64,000 nucleotides of DNA from Porogramme epimiltina (taxonomy: Eukaryota > Basidiomycota > Agaricomycetes > Polyporales > Polyporaceae), in contig FTLJ01000401.1 in the NCBI GenBank assembly GCA_900155495.1, positions 29,057 through 93,056 on the forward strand, in the 5' to 3' direction. Below the pieces are notes generated by a model that worked only from the letters and a program-made list of their open reading frames with translations, was not told the origin of the DNA and made no database searches. Shown here in pieces: positions 21,749 to 34,041 of this stretch (positions are counted from its first letter, which is position 1; every line of letters starts with the position of its first letter). A program made the translations under genes and the position numbers.

Positions 21749-24085
21749 GTGCACCACCTTCTTCACTACTGCTGCTGGACGTCATCGGAATCTTCGCCTC
21801 AGTTCTACTCAGTGCCGAGGATGTGTTTGAAGCCCCTTCTAGTTTCTCTTCGCAATCAACGCTACCTCCGGCATGCTAAGCAGCGGCCTAGCAATACCCA
21901 ACCCGTTACTTCTCCCCTCTCCGACACTCTGCAAAGCTCGTGTAATCAGGGAGTCCGCTGCACCGAACAGTCTGCTCCCCCCGGTGGTCGTTTTCACGAA
22001 GAACCTATCGCAGATGCGATCACTTACGGGGATTTTTATACATCCGAAATCGTGGAAGAGCATGTCCTATGTCTGCAATGCAAGGAGTCGGTTGCCACGT
22101 CGTCATCCTTTCAAGAAAATAGTCACCTTTCCCGAGGATCGTCAAATGTCCTTCACTATGCGGATCGCAAGTTTCTTGAGGACTCCGCTGGCGGTATGAC
22201 TGTGCCTCCTCGTTTACCGTGTCATCTTTGCTCCCTCGTTCTCGGTAGTGTCATACAAAGAGAACGACAGCAGCCAGACTTAGCTGCTCCAGCTGGCCCC
22301 ATACAGGTTACCTTGGATGTCTCGCGTTCGGGTGGAGTCACGCTCGTCGTTCAGATAGGGGAACCAAACACGCTCGGTAAAATGGGCGAACTTGTCGTAG
22401 TGCCTGCTGACACAGAAAACTCTACGTTGGCGACGAATCCCAGTAATCCACCCTTCAGGTTCATCGAGGCTACCGCACACATTTACCGAACCGCCCAACT
22501 CGTAAAGTCGCTCGAATCCGAGGCATCTTTCTCTCTGGGGATAGAGTGGCTGGACCAATGCTTGAGAGACCACCCCAGATGTACCGAAGCGGCGCAATTA
22601 GCGTCTGGTCGTCCCTTCAGACTCGTCGATGTTGGACACAACAACGGGACGGATCCAAGGGTCGTGGTGATGGACGTGTCAAAACCTATACCCTCATATC
22701 TTACGCTAAGTCATTGCTGGGGTGGCGCCATTATCCTCCGCCTCCTTCTAGAGAACGTCGACCGACTGACAAGAGGAGTACCTATGCACGAGTTGCCGAA
22801 GACATTCCGTGATGCGGTGATCATAACTCGACGACTAGGGTGAGCTTTATGCCCCCCTATTTGTACATTATTAACATAATGTAACCCTGCTAGATACCGG
22901 TACATCTGGATTGACTCCCTCTGCATCATCCAGGACTCTCCACCGGACTGGCGCACCAATGCTGCCGTCATGGGTGAGATCTACGCGGGCTCCGTTTGCA
23001 CTATCGCGGCGCTCACCGCACGCAACGCGCACGATGGCGGGTGCTTCTTTGAGCATGCGCGCAACCCTCTCTTCTTCCGTCCGTGCCGCCTCAACCCTCG
23101 CTGGTCAGTCGAAGGAAATCCCTACGTCGGGACAGACCTGAGGCTCGGACCGCCGTGGTTAGGACCGTTCCCACTGCATACGCGTGCGTGGGTTGTCCAG
23201 GAGCGTCTGCTTGCTCCACGCACACTCTATTACGGCTATAATGGGCTCGCATGGGAGTGCGCGACATGTTCTGCGACGGAGGGCGTCCCAGAAGGTGAAC
23301 AATCGAGGTTCTCTCCCAAGGCATCCTTCTTCGAGATTATGCGTCAGCTTCCCGGAGAAGATAGAAGCCAGGGGCAAGTCGCGGACCCGGAGCTCCTGGA
23401 GAAGATATATGACCTCTGGACGGACATTCAGATAGCGTACAGCCGTTGTCTCCTGACGCATTTCGACGACAGACTAGTAGCCATCTCAGGTGTCGTCAAG
23501 CGCATCGAGGCAGCGACTGGATGGCGAAGCATGTGGGGGATGTGGAGAGAGCGCATCTTGGCCGACATCCTGTGGTTCACGGAAGAGCCGAGTGCGAGGC
23601 CGAAGACATCAGAATACCTCGCACCGACGTGGTCATGGGCGGGATTGGAAGGTCGAGTAATGACGGCTATCGGCGGGGGAGGAAGGGGGTGTGAATGGAC
23701 TGCTGAGGTGCTCTCCGACGGAAAGCTTACAGACGGTCGTGGTTATCTCCACCTGAAAGCGATGGTGAAGCCGGTCATCCTCACTGCGGGAGGGAGGCTC
23801 AACCCGGGTATCACATCCCCGGCGCAGAGCTGGGAGGAGATCGACTGGAATCCCGACGAGATGCTAGAGGACACTGACGTGGGTTGCGAATTGCAATGCG
23901 TTTCTGTTGTGAGGATCCCAGATTACTTGGGGCCGGGAACCTTCGCTTTTGAAATCGGACTAGTCACCAAGAAGACTTCACAGGATGAAAGTTGGCTGAG
24001 AATAGGTGTATTCAGGCAACTGCGCAATGGGACGGCACTCTTTGGAGAGTCTTTGGAAAACGCTACGGAGTTGACTCTTCTTTAA
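21749..24085 (+). CDS. HET-domain (heterokaryon incompatibility-type) protein
   Basis: The two exons are 21749-22839 and 22894-24085, with a 54-nt phase-2 intron inside the HET domain, giving about 760 residues. The domain starts at YLTLSHCWGG (about residue 318) and continues with LPKTFRDAVIITRRLG, YIWIDSLCIIQDS and DW, then MGEIYAGSVCTIAAL and WVVQERLLAPRTLYYG. These are the usual conserved blocks. HET domains mediate self/non-self recognition and cell death after hyphal fusion in ascomycetes; the role in basidiomycetes is less clear. No NACHT, WD40 or ankyrin partner domain is seen. The N-terminal 310 residues include CxxC pairs (CLQC, CHLC) that could bind metal. A start at 21821 is an alternative. 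Confidence 0.92.
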
Positions 24086-24299
24086 CGTAGCATTTACTAA
24101 GGCAACCTTTGTACACTGCATGAACAGTATTAATCGAGATGTTACACGGAGTCTTCCCAAGATGTAGGCTTGAACCGCGTCCACTGCCTCCCCTTCTTGT
24201 CTGCCAATGAAACACCGAGGTCTCTTAGTTGGCTTGCGATCCTTGCGTTTCCCTTCCGGGAAGATATAAGCTCATTCCTGTCAACGTCTGGGGTCAGCA

Positions 24300-25660
24300 G
24301 TCATTCACAATATCGAGAAAACGGTTCGAGGAGCGGCTTACTGATTCGTGGGCCACGCCAGAGTGGCTACCCGAACTTCACAGAGAGCCGGGAGCTTCGG
24401 CCTGTTGTTTTCAACGAAGCTGACGAGGTTATGCCACATTGGCTCCCAGTAGTAAGCATAGGGGACTATCCCACTGTTACACTGTGAGTGAATAGATGAG
24501 AATTACAGGTACCAGCGGATATTGAGACGTACATCTCACGCGGGGGCTAGAAAACTACCCGTTTGAGAGCTGCATGGGGACGAGACGCAGGGATTGGCAC
24601 GATTATGAGAGGCTACGAGAACAGTTAATGACAGCAAGTATTCCGGAGGAGTTGTCTGCGCTTACGGAATCTTCCGGGAAAACTGTCTTCACCTTTAGTT
24701 CTATTGCATCTGGGCATAAATCAAGGGCCTGCGGCTCTTCGGCATCTCGCTGCTTTGTTGGAGAGGATTGAACGTCAACAAACGTGGTTAGTTTGGCACT
24801 GCAAGAAAGCAATCATGTCTAGACTGTCTTCTGCGCCGAACTCTCGTAGAGCCGGTAAGCTATGGGAAAAATGTAAGGTCAGAGATCAAGTATGGAGTGA
24901 GAGGATCACATACCTCGTCGTACGTAGCACCCTGAGCAGAGAAGCGTCGCAATTTCATAAGTAGAGTACCTCAAGTTTGTCTAGTGCACCTGCGGGAATT
25001 TCACCATCAAATACCTTGCCGCCCCACAGAACTAACGAATGAAGGTTTGATGTCTTGTGAAAAATCGATGGAGGGAATGGTGGAAGCTCCGACAAGTTTT
25101 GTTCCATGTACTTCAGTGGGAGAACGATCCCGTCCGGCCCTTGTTCCACGATAGTACCGAAAACTCCAAACATTCGGTTGACGTGTATGAGGTTGGGCAA
25201 GACGGTAGGAATGATCACTAGCGCAGAGAGGCCGAAGAGTCCATAAATTATCGGGTAGTAGAGCGACCGCACGGCTTCGGCTGCGTTGGGCAGAGCTTTG
25301 AGGTTGTTCACGAATGCGTTCGCTGCCGCCGAACTGGGTATCAGGGGTACGGAGCACATAAACGGCAGACCAAGGTGCTAGAAGAAACGCAATTAATGGG
25401 TATATGGGCGAAAGACACTAAGAGAGAATATCCTGACGTAGAAGCGCTTCGACACTAGCATGATAGCATTGCGCGTATGCTTGAGAGGATTATTCCGATC
25501 GGTCGACCACGCGAACCGCTCTCCATCCATCCGCAAGTCTTCTGGATCCCCTACATGTGTTGCGAGGCCAATAATGCGTCTCCATATGTCGTCTGGCAGA
25601 TCTGCCGGTTGCGGATGTTCTTTGATGACATCTGTCACTATAGGCACTTCCAAGATTGAG
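24300..25660 (-). CDS. F-box-like protein, possibly frame-disrupted
   Basis: The minus strand carries an F-box-like start, ADLPDDIWRRIIGLATHV, then RNAIMLVSKRFY (near 25450). It is spliced to VPLIPSSAAANAFVNNLKALPNAAEAVRSLYYPII and a long leucine-rich body, with a late exon WHNLVSFVENNRPKLPALCEVR (near 24400). This layout is common in basidiomycete F-box proteins, which recruit substrates to SCF ubiquitin ligases through Skp1. Two problems are visible. No in-frame ATG lies just before the F-box. Near 24783 the frame changes by one base, between AEDSLDMIAFLQCQTNHV and CPDAIELKVKTVFPED, without an intron of normal size. It may be a pseudogene, or the start may lie in an upstream exon shared with the neighbour. 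Confidence 0.6.
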
Positions 25661-25666
25661 AAACAA

Positions 25667-26580
25667 CTAACACACAACGACTGACATAAGAAATGGGAAC
25701 GAGGAACAGCAAGGCATGAGCACGTACTTTTCTTCGCCCACGTATAGCTTCTCTAAGAGGGCGTGGGGAAGGGAATGCCATACGAGAAGACGTAGCTGTA
25801 CGAACTGCACACTCGGGTGGCCCCCGAGTATGGCAGACAATTTTGGGCTCATGCGGGCGCACAAACCATTCTTCCCACCGCAGGGTCTATCGTAAAAGCT
25901 AACATGCTTCAAGGTTGTCGAAATCGGCACTATCTCTTCCGCGGATAGAACCATATTCGAACCAAGATCCAGACGATTCTAGAGGGTAACAACGAGTCAG
26001 TAATCAGAAACCAGTTACACCCTCTTCGCCTACGCACCAGCCTCGTCCAGCATTTCACGCCGGCTCGGATCGCGTTGAAGAGGTCCCCCCCGGGCCATAC
26101 ACACTCCAGGACGAGCCGCACCGGGCTGATGCCCCTCAGTGCCCTCGTGAGCCCACGTACCGACTCCTGCCACGGGGGTTCCCCGCTAAGGAATAGCACC
26201 TCAACGCCCCACGCAGCACGGAGCACGCGGGCGAGTCTGCTGTACCCGCCATGCACGCGCAGACGGCGGAGGTACCGCCCACGCCAGACATCCCCGGCGC
26301 CACCGTGAGGCCCTGCGGAACCCAGTGCACGGAGGTAGCCGTCGCACTGCACGCCTGTGTTGAACACGGCGGCCTCGTAGAGCGCGGGCACGCCGAGTGC
26401 GTACCAGCGCGACGAGACGCACAGGATGGACGGTGCTGTGGACGGTGGGGTGGCGGCGAATGTGTATGGCGTGGACCACGCTTCGAAGACCGCAGCGGGG
26501 ATGGTGAGAGCGTGGAACAGGATCTCACTGAGGATTTCGTTCGGGATTCCTTCTGTCATATCTGTTGTGGATGAATGCAC
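25667..26580 (-). CDS. F-box-like protein
   Basis: The frame starts MHSSTTDMTEGIPNEILSEIL; the second Met at 26559 is an equally good start. IPNEILSEILFHAL with SILCVSSRWYALGVPALYEA is an F-box-like N-terminus. A body with GRYLRRLRVHGG and VLFLSGEPPW follows, and an intron of about 63 nt at 26037-25975 joins to NRLDLGSNMVLSAEEIVP. The gene ends near 25667, or by one further splice near 25630. About 280 residues are short for the class. It is head-to-tail with the second F-box unit, and the gap is so small that the two could be one transcript. An SCF adaptor role is inferred from the family. Confidence 0.65.
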
Positions 26581-27176
26581 TGCAACTTGAAAGAAGCTGT
26601 TAGTGGGTTCCTATGGTTTTAGACACTGTGGTATGAGACGAGAATGAGCGGCGCAGTATCAACAACAGTGCGATCGATAGTATCCCACAGTTAGCGCTCA
26701 CTGTCGTTCCGTGCCTTTGAAGATTCGAGAGTCTTGCTATCCCCATTTGGTTCAGGGTCGTGATGCACCCTTGAGCTACTCAGACACCTTCGTTGTGCAG
26801 GTGACTCCCCTGACGGTAGACATAAGAGTGCTATATGCCGCATTAGGATAGTTCATTGTGCAAGCAATCAGGGACGTCAGCAAGAAGTTCGTCGGAGAGG
26901 CACACGGGACGCACAATAGCCTTGCGGTAGGTAGCCGGCACCTCACACATGAACGCATGTCAGATCAGGCACGACGATCGTTCCGTAAGATACCTTAATA
27001 GTCTGTATCATATGCATCTACGAATAAAGAAGTCCGGATGTACACAACAACGCAAACACTACGATATACCTCGAAAATCCAAGAGCCATCATGCGGCCGT
27101 CGACCGGATCGAGCATCTCTGTAAATCAAAGCCCATGCTCCGAGCACAAGCCAAACGCGCGAGGGGTCGTGCGTGT
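26581..27176. other. intergenic, no gene seen
   Basis: This is the 5' flank of the F-box gene and the 3' flank of the transporter. Only short unsupported frames are seen. Confidence 0.4.
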
Positions 27177-28936
27177 TTACTTGCTGCCTGCGGTCTTGTA
27201 CAGGATAAGGCCGACGAGGGCGATCGAGTACCCTGCGCATCATAAACCAATTTAGGTTTACACGCGCAATGATCGACGCAATGAACTCACCGATAACCTG
27301 CAACGGCGTGATCTGCGCGCCGAAGATGAGCACAGAGCCGGTGATGAGCAGGATGTCCTTGAACACGCCCGCAAGCGTGAGGACAAGGCCGCTTCCTGCG
27401 CTGACGAGGAAGACGGCGGCGATGTTTAGCAGGAACGCGACCATAGCGTTCGTGATCAGGATAAGGGGGCTATAGTGCGAAAGTTAGATGCGCGCATCGG
27501 CGAAAGGGGTACTGGGTGAACGTACCCGACACGCATAATCTCGTAGAACGGCGCGAGACCCTCGGTGAAGGGGAGCACAGCGAGGTTGATGAGGGCGCAT
27601 ACAGGCGCGTAGTAGTGCAGAGACACGAGGGGGTTCATCTTCAGGCCGTGCAGGAGGATTTCGATCATCACCAAACGCGATGCTTCAAACTATTCGCAGC
27701 TCGTGAGCTGACCACCCGGGATGGATAATAATATAGCGTTACTCACAGCGACTGCCGCGGCCTGAACGAGGAAACCGAGTAGGTTAAAGCGGAGCTCGCC
27801 GCGCGATGCCAGCGCGACTCCGGAGGAGATCATGAAGACAATCACAGCCAGCCGCTGGTTGGGGTCCTTGATGCGGAACGTCCACGAGATGAGGAGAATT
27901 GCTACTGGCGTAAACGCCTAGAAGGCAACAACGCATTCTCAGCACAACGGCCAGCACTCGGATAAACATCGGAACGCACCTTGAGCATTTGGATGTACGC
28001 CACGGAGAGATACAAGTATGCCGTGTTACTGAGGATGAGAGAGGCGCTGAAGAGGAGGCCGATGGGAAGGATACTCCGGAGGAACATGTCTTTCGACATG
28101 TTCACATCCTTCACTCCGTCAACGAGGTTTGTTGTTCGTTGCAAAACTCGAGTGCCGATCGCCTGCACCGTAGGACACCGTCAGCACCTCACTCGAACGT
28201 CCCTCCAAAAACCGCAAGCGTCTACACCCGGCCTCTCGTCATCCTGGTTGCGAGCGACTGAGGCCCCGATCATCCGCGACCGAGCCCAGTGCGCAGGAGC
28301 CGCGCGGTGGAGCGGTGTCGCCGCCCAACCCACCACCGCAGGCAGTCCACTAACAGATTTGGGCCCCCCTGTCCTTCTACAGCCGCCTGTTCGCCACCGC
28401 CCATGCGAGAACCCTCGTCATGGGCGACAGTCTCCAGCGCGCTCGCGCCGGATACCAACGAACCCTTGCTGACGTCCCGCCGCCTCCGGCCATCGCGCGT
28501 GTCGGTGCTGCGAGCGCCACGGACCTCGAACGAGGTCGGCTTATCTCGGCACGCGCAGCCCCGCCGATACGCGCTAGCAGGAGGCGCGCATCGCGCCGCC
28601 AACGCAACGGAGGAGAGACAGGGGCGGGGGTGGAGCTGAGAGGAAAATGAGACTCACGGCGAAGGTCAGGTGCCAGGTGACGAGGAAGACGGGGAAGCGG
28701 AATTGGAGGGTGTTGTACAGGTAGTTGTTGTAGATGATGACGGAGGAGGAGAGGACGATCCAGACTGGGATGATCATCGTCGCAGAGAGCTTGGGCTGCT
28801 GCTTGCTGCCTGATCCTGCGCGCGGCGTGGTGGCGGAGACAGGGGAGGGGAGGAGCTCGCCCTGGTCCTTCTCGTGAGCCTCGAGCATCTGCACATGCTC
28901 CTCTGCAGTTCCTGTCGGCTTCTCGTCGTGGGGCAT
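27177..28936 (-). CDS. triose-phosphate/nucleotide-sugar-type transporter (TPT/DMT superfamily)
   Basis: This is a multi-pass membrane carrier of the drug/metabolite transporter superfamily, probably in the Golgi or ER. The start MPHDEKPTG gives a cytosolic tail of about 50 residues and then TM1 (IIPVWIVLSSSVIIYNNYLY). Later exons carry ILPIGLLFSASLILSNTAYLY with SVAYIQMLKA, which is the family's signature region. LISWTFRIKDPNQR, GFLVQAAAVAFEASRLVMIEIL, PLVSLHYYAPVCALINL, FLVSAGSGLVLTLAGVFKDI and ITPLQVIGYSIALVGLILYK follow. The protein ends KTAGSK at 27177. About six exons are needed, with approximate borders. The K-D pair after the eighth helix is typical of TPT-like fungal proteins. The substrate cannot be read from the sequence. 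Confidence 0.9.
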
Positions 28937-29876
28937 GTCTGGAGGGTGTGCTGGAGTCGGCGCGGGGAGGGGGAGGGCGGTTCGTGAGAGATAAGAGCCG
29001 GGGAGGAGATCGAGGGGGATAGGAGGGAGAAGAAAAGACAGACAAGGGTCGGAGAACTGGAGTACAGGCAGGGGTCGGAGGTGTTGCACTTCAGCTGACG
29101 CTCTTCTCGTCCGCTTTCAAGCCCCCGCCACGCTCCCACGCCCGCCCCGCCCGACCGCCCCGCCGCACCGGCATATCCCGTGACGCCAAGCCGCTAAACG
29201 TCGCCCAACACTGCGTGGTATTCAACGTCAACAATCTTTGATTGAAACCTCTTTCTTCGCGTACTACGCTACGATAACAGTTGGCCTGTTCACAACAGCA
29301 ACGCTGCGTCGTCGGAAGAGCGGCGAAGCCACACGCCTAGGCCCCTTCTTCGGCCAGCTCAGAACTAGACGCGTTCAATTTATCCCACTCAAGCTCGCCC
29401 CTCGACAGTGGATCGGGTGCACTCTCGGCCTGCTGATCAACGGAGATTATGTCTGCTAGCACCTATTCTCGAGCCTACCGAGTATTCTATAGGGACACGT
29501 CGTTTCTTCACTAACGCCGGCGAAACGCCTGGTTACGCCGGAGCCGTCTAGACTAACGTCATAGTAGGCGTTTTCCGACCGCGAATGGGCCACTTCGTGG
29601 TTTCACCCCGCAGCCGCGCAGGAGAGGTGTCTGAAATAAATGCAATTGATGTCTACGTATCTGTATGCTTGCGAGGATGTTCCAGTGGAGTCTATCACGA
29701 GGTCGGGATGCGGAGGTGCTGAGTACGTATGTGCGATCCACGCGAGGTTGGAGGAATTACTGCCCCGGTTCTATGTGCGTATGTAGTCCGAAGGGAGATT
29801 ATAACATACCGGTATCTACGTGCCACTCCTATACAACGCGGAAGCACGCGAAAGCCATCTCAGCGCAGCTCCCTCG
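28937..29876. other. intergenic, no gene seen
   Basis: This is the 5' flank of the transporter and the 3' flank of the GT61 gene. A pyrimidine/purine-biased stretch at about 28950-29100 is probably the transporter leader or promoter. Confidence 0.4.
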
Positions 29877-32219
29877 TCACGCCGTTCTCCGTGGCGCCTC
29901 TTCACGGATGGTACGCAGGACGGCGTCAACGTCGAGCGGCACAGTGCGATCGCTTCGTGGCGAGGAAGACTGGGAGATGACGGCGGGGAGGTTGTCTACC
30001 GAGAATTTTCTGACGTGCAACATGTCAGCGCTTCTAGGGTCCACCTCGCGGTGATCAAACTGACCTCTCGTCCCACCACGCCATGTAGTCGATGCCCAAA
30101 GCCTGCATAGCGTACTGCTGGTCCCGCACGAAGATCCCAGGGGGGAAGAATTCCATAAGAAGCGGCGGCGTAGGCCGAGGCGCCTCGTCCTTCGCCGTAT
30201 GCGTGTCGCCGTCGGGTGTCTCCTGCGCTATCGGGGAGCGCATGAAGATGCTGTCCGCAAGCTGGTGGCCGTAAGGGCCAAGCACAATCTGCCACCATGT
30301 CTGTCAGCAGTGCGTCCCGCAGCCACCGCTCAAGACACACCAGCCACTCACCGATGACCGCGCAAACGCGCCCATCCTCTCCGTCCACTCCAACGCCTCC
30401 GCGCGGCGCCGCTCCTCCCACCCCAATGCCGGCACGCTCCCATTCCCCTTCACGACGTGCACCGCGCCCAGCAAGCCGTCGCGCTCCATCCGCCTCAGCC
30501 CGTCCACCAGCCTCTGCTCGTCCTCCGCAGACAAGCGCGCCCCAGCACCCTCCGGCTCGCCCAGCATCGACACATAGGTCACCTCCGCCTTCTTTGCGTC
30601 CTTCCTGCCCCAGAAACCGCCACTCGCCTGTGCCGTGGCGTCGTCCGGGATGCGCAGGTACCGCAGGAGCGCCGCGCGCGCCGGCGCCCACCACCCCTTC
30701 GGCGCCTGGAGTCGCTCGAAGGGCGCAGCCCACGCGGGCGCCCCATCCTGCGCCTCACCGCGCCCCCGGAGCGCCGCGCCGCGGTCGGCGACGACGACGC
30801 GCTCGAGGAGGAACGGGACGTGCATCTCGGCGAGGTCCGCCCAGTCCTCCTCGAACCACATGCCCGTGGCGGGGAGGATCGCCTTGGGCGTGAGCGGGTT
30901 CAGGCCGACGTGCGCGCGCTCGCGGGGCGGCGGGTGCGTTTTGTCGTCCTCGCCTGGGCCGGGTGGGATGTGTGGAGTGGAGAAGGTCGGGATGTGGGGA
31001 AAGATGATACGTAGGGGGGCGGGGATCGCGCTCGCTGGTAGCGAGGAAGAGGAGGAGCCGTGTTGCCCATGCGCGGTCTTGAGCAGCGACGAAGAGGTGG
31101 ATGGGGAGGAAAGGGCGGCGTGTGTCCGGAAGAGGGAGAAGAGGTTGTACGGGTCTTGCGCGTCGGCCTTATCGAGCGCGAGCCAAGACGTGCCGTGGAT
31201 CCTGCGTGGTGTCAGCCCGCTCCGCAAATGGCATGGTGAACGGGGAGACATACTTGGCTGCGTACGGACCGAACCACGAACTAGCATCCCTCGTGGTGAG
31301 GGTGTGCCAGTCTTGTGTGCGGGGCTGCTTGGACGGGTCAAGGGAGGACGAGGCAATGTCGCCCAACTTGGGAATCTTCGTCCAGTCATTCGCAACGATG
31401 AAGAGCGTGCCGTTCGCGACAATCACATTGTCCAGTATTGTGAAGCCTTGATCCGCGGATTTCAGCCGTCACCCGCCCATACCTGAGTCAAGGGACGTAC
31501 CAGGCGTGTGCGCGACGAACTTGGTCTGCGGAATCTCCTTTCCCCACTTGATGAACTGGTCCTTCACTGTCACACCCGCGCTGAGACTGACACCCCTGTC
31601 CTCCAAGTGTTGCGATGCCCGCCCGACCCTCCTGTTCGTGCCAAAGTCGTAAATCATCCCATACCGGCCGCTGCCTGACGTCGTGGGACGTCCGCGTGGA
31701 ACCCCTGAGACCTCGCCCTCGCGCCAATCCCAATCTCCTACAATCAAATCTTCAAGCTTGTCTCTCCACTGTGGTGGCCGGCGACCGTCGGCGTCGAATC
31801 CAGGGTCTTTTGTGCCGAGGCCTAGAAGACACATGGCAGTGAGTTACAGGTAGCGTTCACAAGAGAGAGATGAAGAAAGTATATGACGCCGCTCGCACAC
31901 GCAACTCGCCGCCTCGGGGTGCACGAGCACGTAGTCGCGGTCAGGGTCATTGGCGGAGAAGACGAATCCTAAGCCTCCGCTACTACACTCGCCTTCCTCC
32001 CTAACGCTCATCCCGGCAATGTCCTCTATAGATATCACAATGTGTGTAGGACTCACCGACAGCGGATAAATATGACGACGAGAGCCTTTGCGGGTGCACA
32101 CCCACGAGCCCTAATGACGCCTCGAGGTTGTAGGAAAGGACGAAGATGGTGAGGGAGAAGAGGACAAGGGTGAACTCGCGGCGCGTCGGGGGCGCGCTCC
32201 ATGTTCGCTTTTGCGGCAT
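29877..32219 (-). CDS. glycosyltransferase family 61 protein, type II membrane
   Basis: This is a predicted secretory-pathway glycosyltransferase. Exon 1 (from 32219) encodes a short basic cytosolic end and a signal-anchor (REFTLVLFSLTIFVLSYNLE). The next exons include GLGFVFSANDPDRDYVLVHP, SASCVCERR and RRVGRASQHLEDRG, then HGTSWLALDKADAQDPYNLFSL. A long exon (31200-30310) carries MWFEEDWADL, RLQAPKGWWAP and VHVVKGNGSVPALGWEER. The near-terminal exon has LGPYGHQLADSIFM, the place where GT61 (DUF563) proteins have a G-x-H-G-A-G-L-like motif, and LMEFFPPGIF. GT61 enzymes transfer xylose or GlcNAc to proteins or polysaccharides. The long Ser/Pro-rich insert near 31000 is unusual in length. The donor sugar is unknown. 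About seven exons, borders approximate. Confidence 0.82.
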
Positions 32220-32847
32220 GGCCGAGAGAGAGGGATAGGAGTAGCGTGCGACACGTCCTTAGGAAGATACGGGGTCGTAGTGAGAGCTACCCGGAAGCGA
32301 GTCTTGCGGCGGCTTGATAATATTTATCGCGTGGCAGGTGTGGGGCGGGCGGGTATAAAGGGATCTAGGGTAGACGTCGTTCGGCCGCTTTAACTAAGCG
32401 GAGAAGAGAATTAGAGCCCTCTGGGCGCGGCGAAGGTAAGCAGGCCCGAAAGAGTGACAGTAGGGGGGAGATGGAGGGGACAAGAAGAGATGGGGAAGCC
32501 GGCGTCCCTCCTTTGGAGGACGGTGACGGTATGACCGAAAGCCACTGTCGCGGCGCTTCCCGACCCCGTCTGTTCCATTTTCGATCCCGGTTCCGCGCTG
32601 TGCGCATCTCGATCATGCAATATTTCTGGATAAGAGTTGGGATCTCCGCGGTCTGTTGCTTTCACTCGCACGTACCGTATTCTCCGTCAATACATCAATC
32701 ATAACAGCAAGACGGTGAGTAGCAATGGTGAACATTCAACGCGGCAATCTACACAGGAAGATGGCGCGGAGGCCGAGGTAGAAGTAGCGGGTGTAGTAGG
32801 TGGGGTACGTAGTGTATGCAGATATCCGGGGCCAAGTACCGGGGGAA
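32220..32847. other. intergenic, no gene seen
   Basis: This is the 5' flank of the GT61 gene. The short frames here carry no recognisable domain. Confidence 0.4.
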
Positions 32848-34041
32848 CTACGAGGAAGACTTGGGCTTAGCATCCGATGTGCTCTCTGTACCCGACTGTT
32901 CCCGCTTTGACAGCCTGTCTAGCAGGACAGTCGTGCACGTTTGCAGCGCCGAAATCTCTTCCGACTTCGGGTCTGCACAGCCAGCCCAGCGGACTTTCAG
33001 ATTCGGGTCCACGAGGTACACGTACCCGACGTGCTTGTTCGCGATACCCAAGGGTTCACGCAAGTACCTGGATGCATGGAAGGTGTCAGTCTTAGAACGG
33101 CGTTGGCATGGGGTGGGGAACACACTCCATATTCTGGCTCGATATCATGTATGTGGGCCATAAAGGCTCGGGCAGTGTTTTCCGAATGCCAGACGCAAAG
33201 AGGGAGACGAGGAATGACTTTAGGACACTGTCCTGCAAGTTGATCTGCACGAACTGAAAGAGGGGATGCGAAGCAAATTCTTGCTTAGTTGGCTTCACAA
33301 AGGACATGACTTGTAGCTGGTAAAGGTAAGCATCCGATGTGCCGGCCAGAGCGGTGATGCATACCTCGGATATCCGTGTTGTGAGGAGGGCCACAAGTGA
33401 CACCTTGCCTGCTAGTAGATTTGTTGTGTGCGTCTTCTCTTGACTGGTTGCTAGCGACGTCCCATGTATGTCGGGGAAATACAATGCCCTCTAAATGAGG
33501 GTGCTCAGCCGTGTCCGTGCGCACATAGTCATTTCACCTACGTCTTCTCTAATCATGACCTTGGGTGCAATCCAGGACTTGCCGCCATGTCTTCGCGTCG
33601 CGTTCAAGTCCGAGAAATATCCTCTCGTTGCTTCTCTCGCTCTAGTAAGCTCAATAAGATAGCTTTATATAGAAGTGACTGTGCTACATACAGATGATGC
33701 CTCTCTTCAAGTCGTTTATCCTGGTCTAAGAATTTCTCCTTGGTGTCCGACCATGTCTTCACCCTCGCACTCGGTTTTTCCTTCACTCCCAGAGGCCGAT
33801 TCAAGAGGGGAAGCGGTTTTGCATCGGCTGCGGCTTCTGATAATTCAGCGGACTGCGCTGTGGCCTTCTCCTTGCCCTTAACATCCGCGGTAGGGGTAGT
33901 GGGTGCGTCCGAAGCAGAAGCTTGTTCGGAGTGCCTTTGTGGGGTGCCCGAGACAAACCGGCGTTGAGATAAGGGATGCCGTGCACTTGAATTTAGCCGG
34001 ACATGAGGTCTGAGTCGAAGAGAGGCGAGAGAGGGGCGCAT
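32848..34041 (-). CDS. ATP10: mitochondrial ATP synthase assembly factor Atp10
   Basis: Atp10 acts in the mitochondrial inner membrane and is needed to assemble subunit 6 with the subunit 9 ring of the Fo sector. The chosen start (34041) gives an Arg/Ser-rich presequence (MRPSLASLRLRPHVRLNSS) without acids. Landmarks are LLNRPLGVKEKP, DTKEKFLDQDKRLEERHHL, ATRGYFSDLNATRRHGGKSW, ALYFPDIHGTSL, LPEPLWPTYMI and KHVGYVYLVDPNLKVRWAGC, in the family's order. The gene has several short introns. An upstream in-frame Met at 34176 would add 45 residues without targeting character. The conserved, housekeeping setting supports a functional gene. Confidence 0.92.

Noticed and set aside
30297..31486. Plus-strand Pro/Arg-rich frames over the GT61 gene
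   Set aside because: They are shadows of the minus-strand GT61 exon, which has family motifs.
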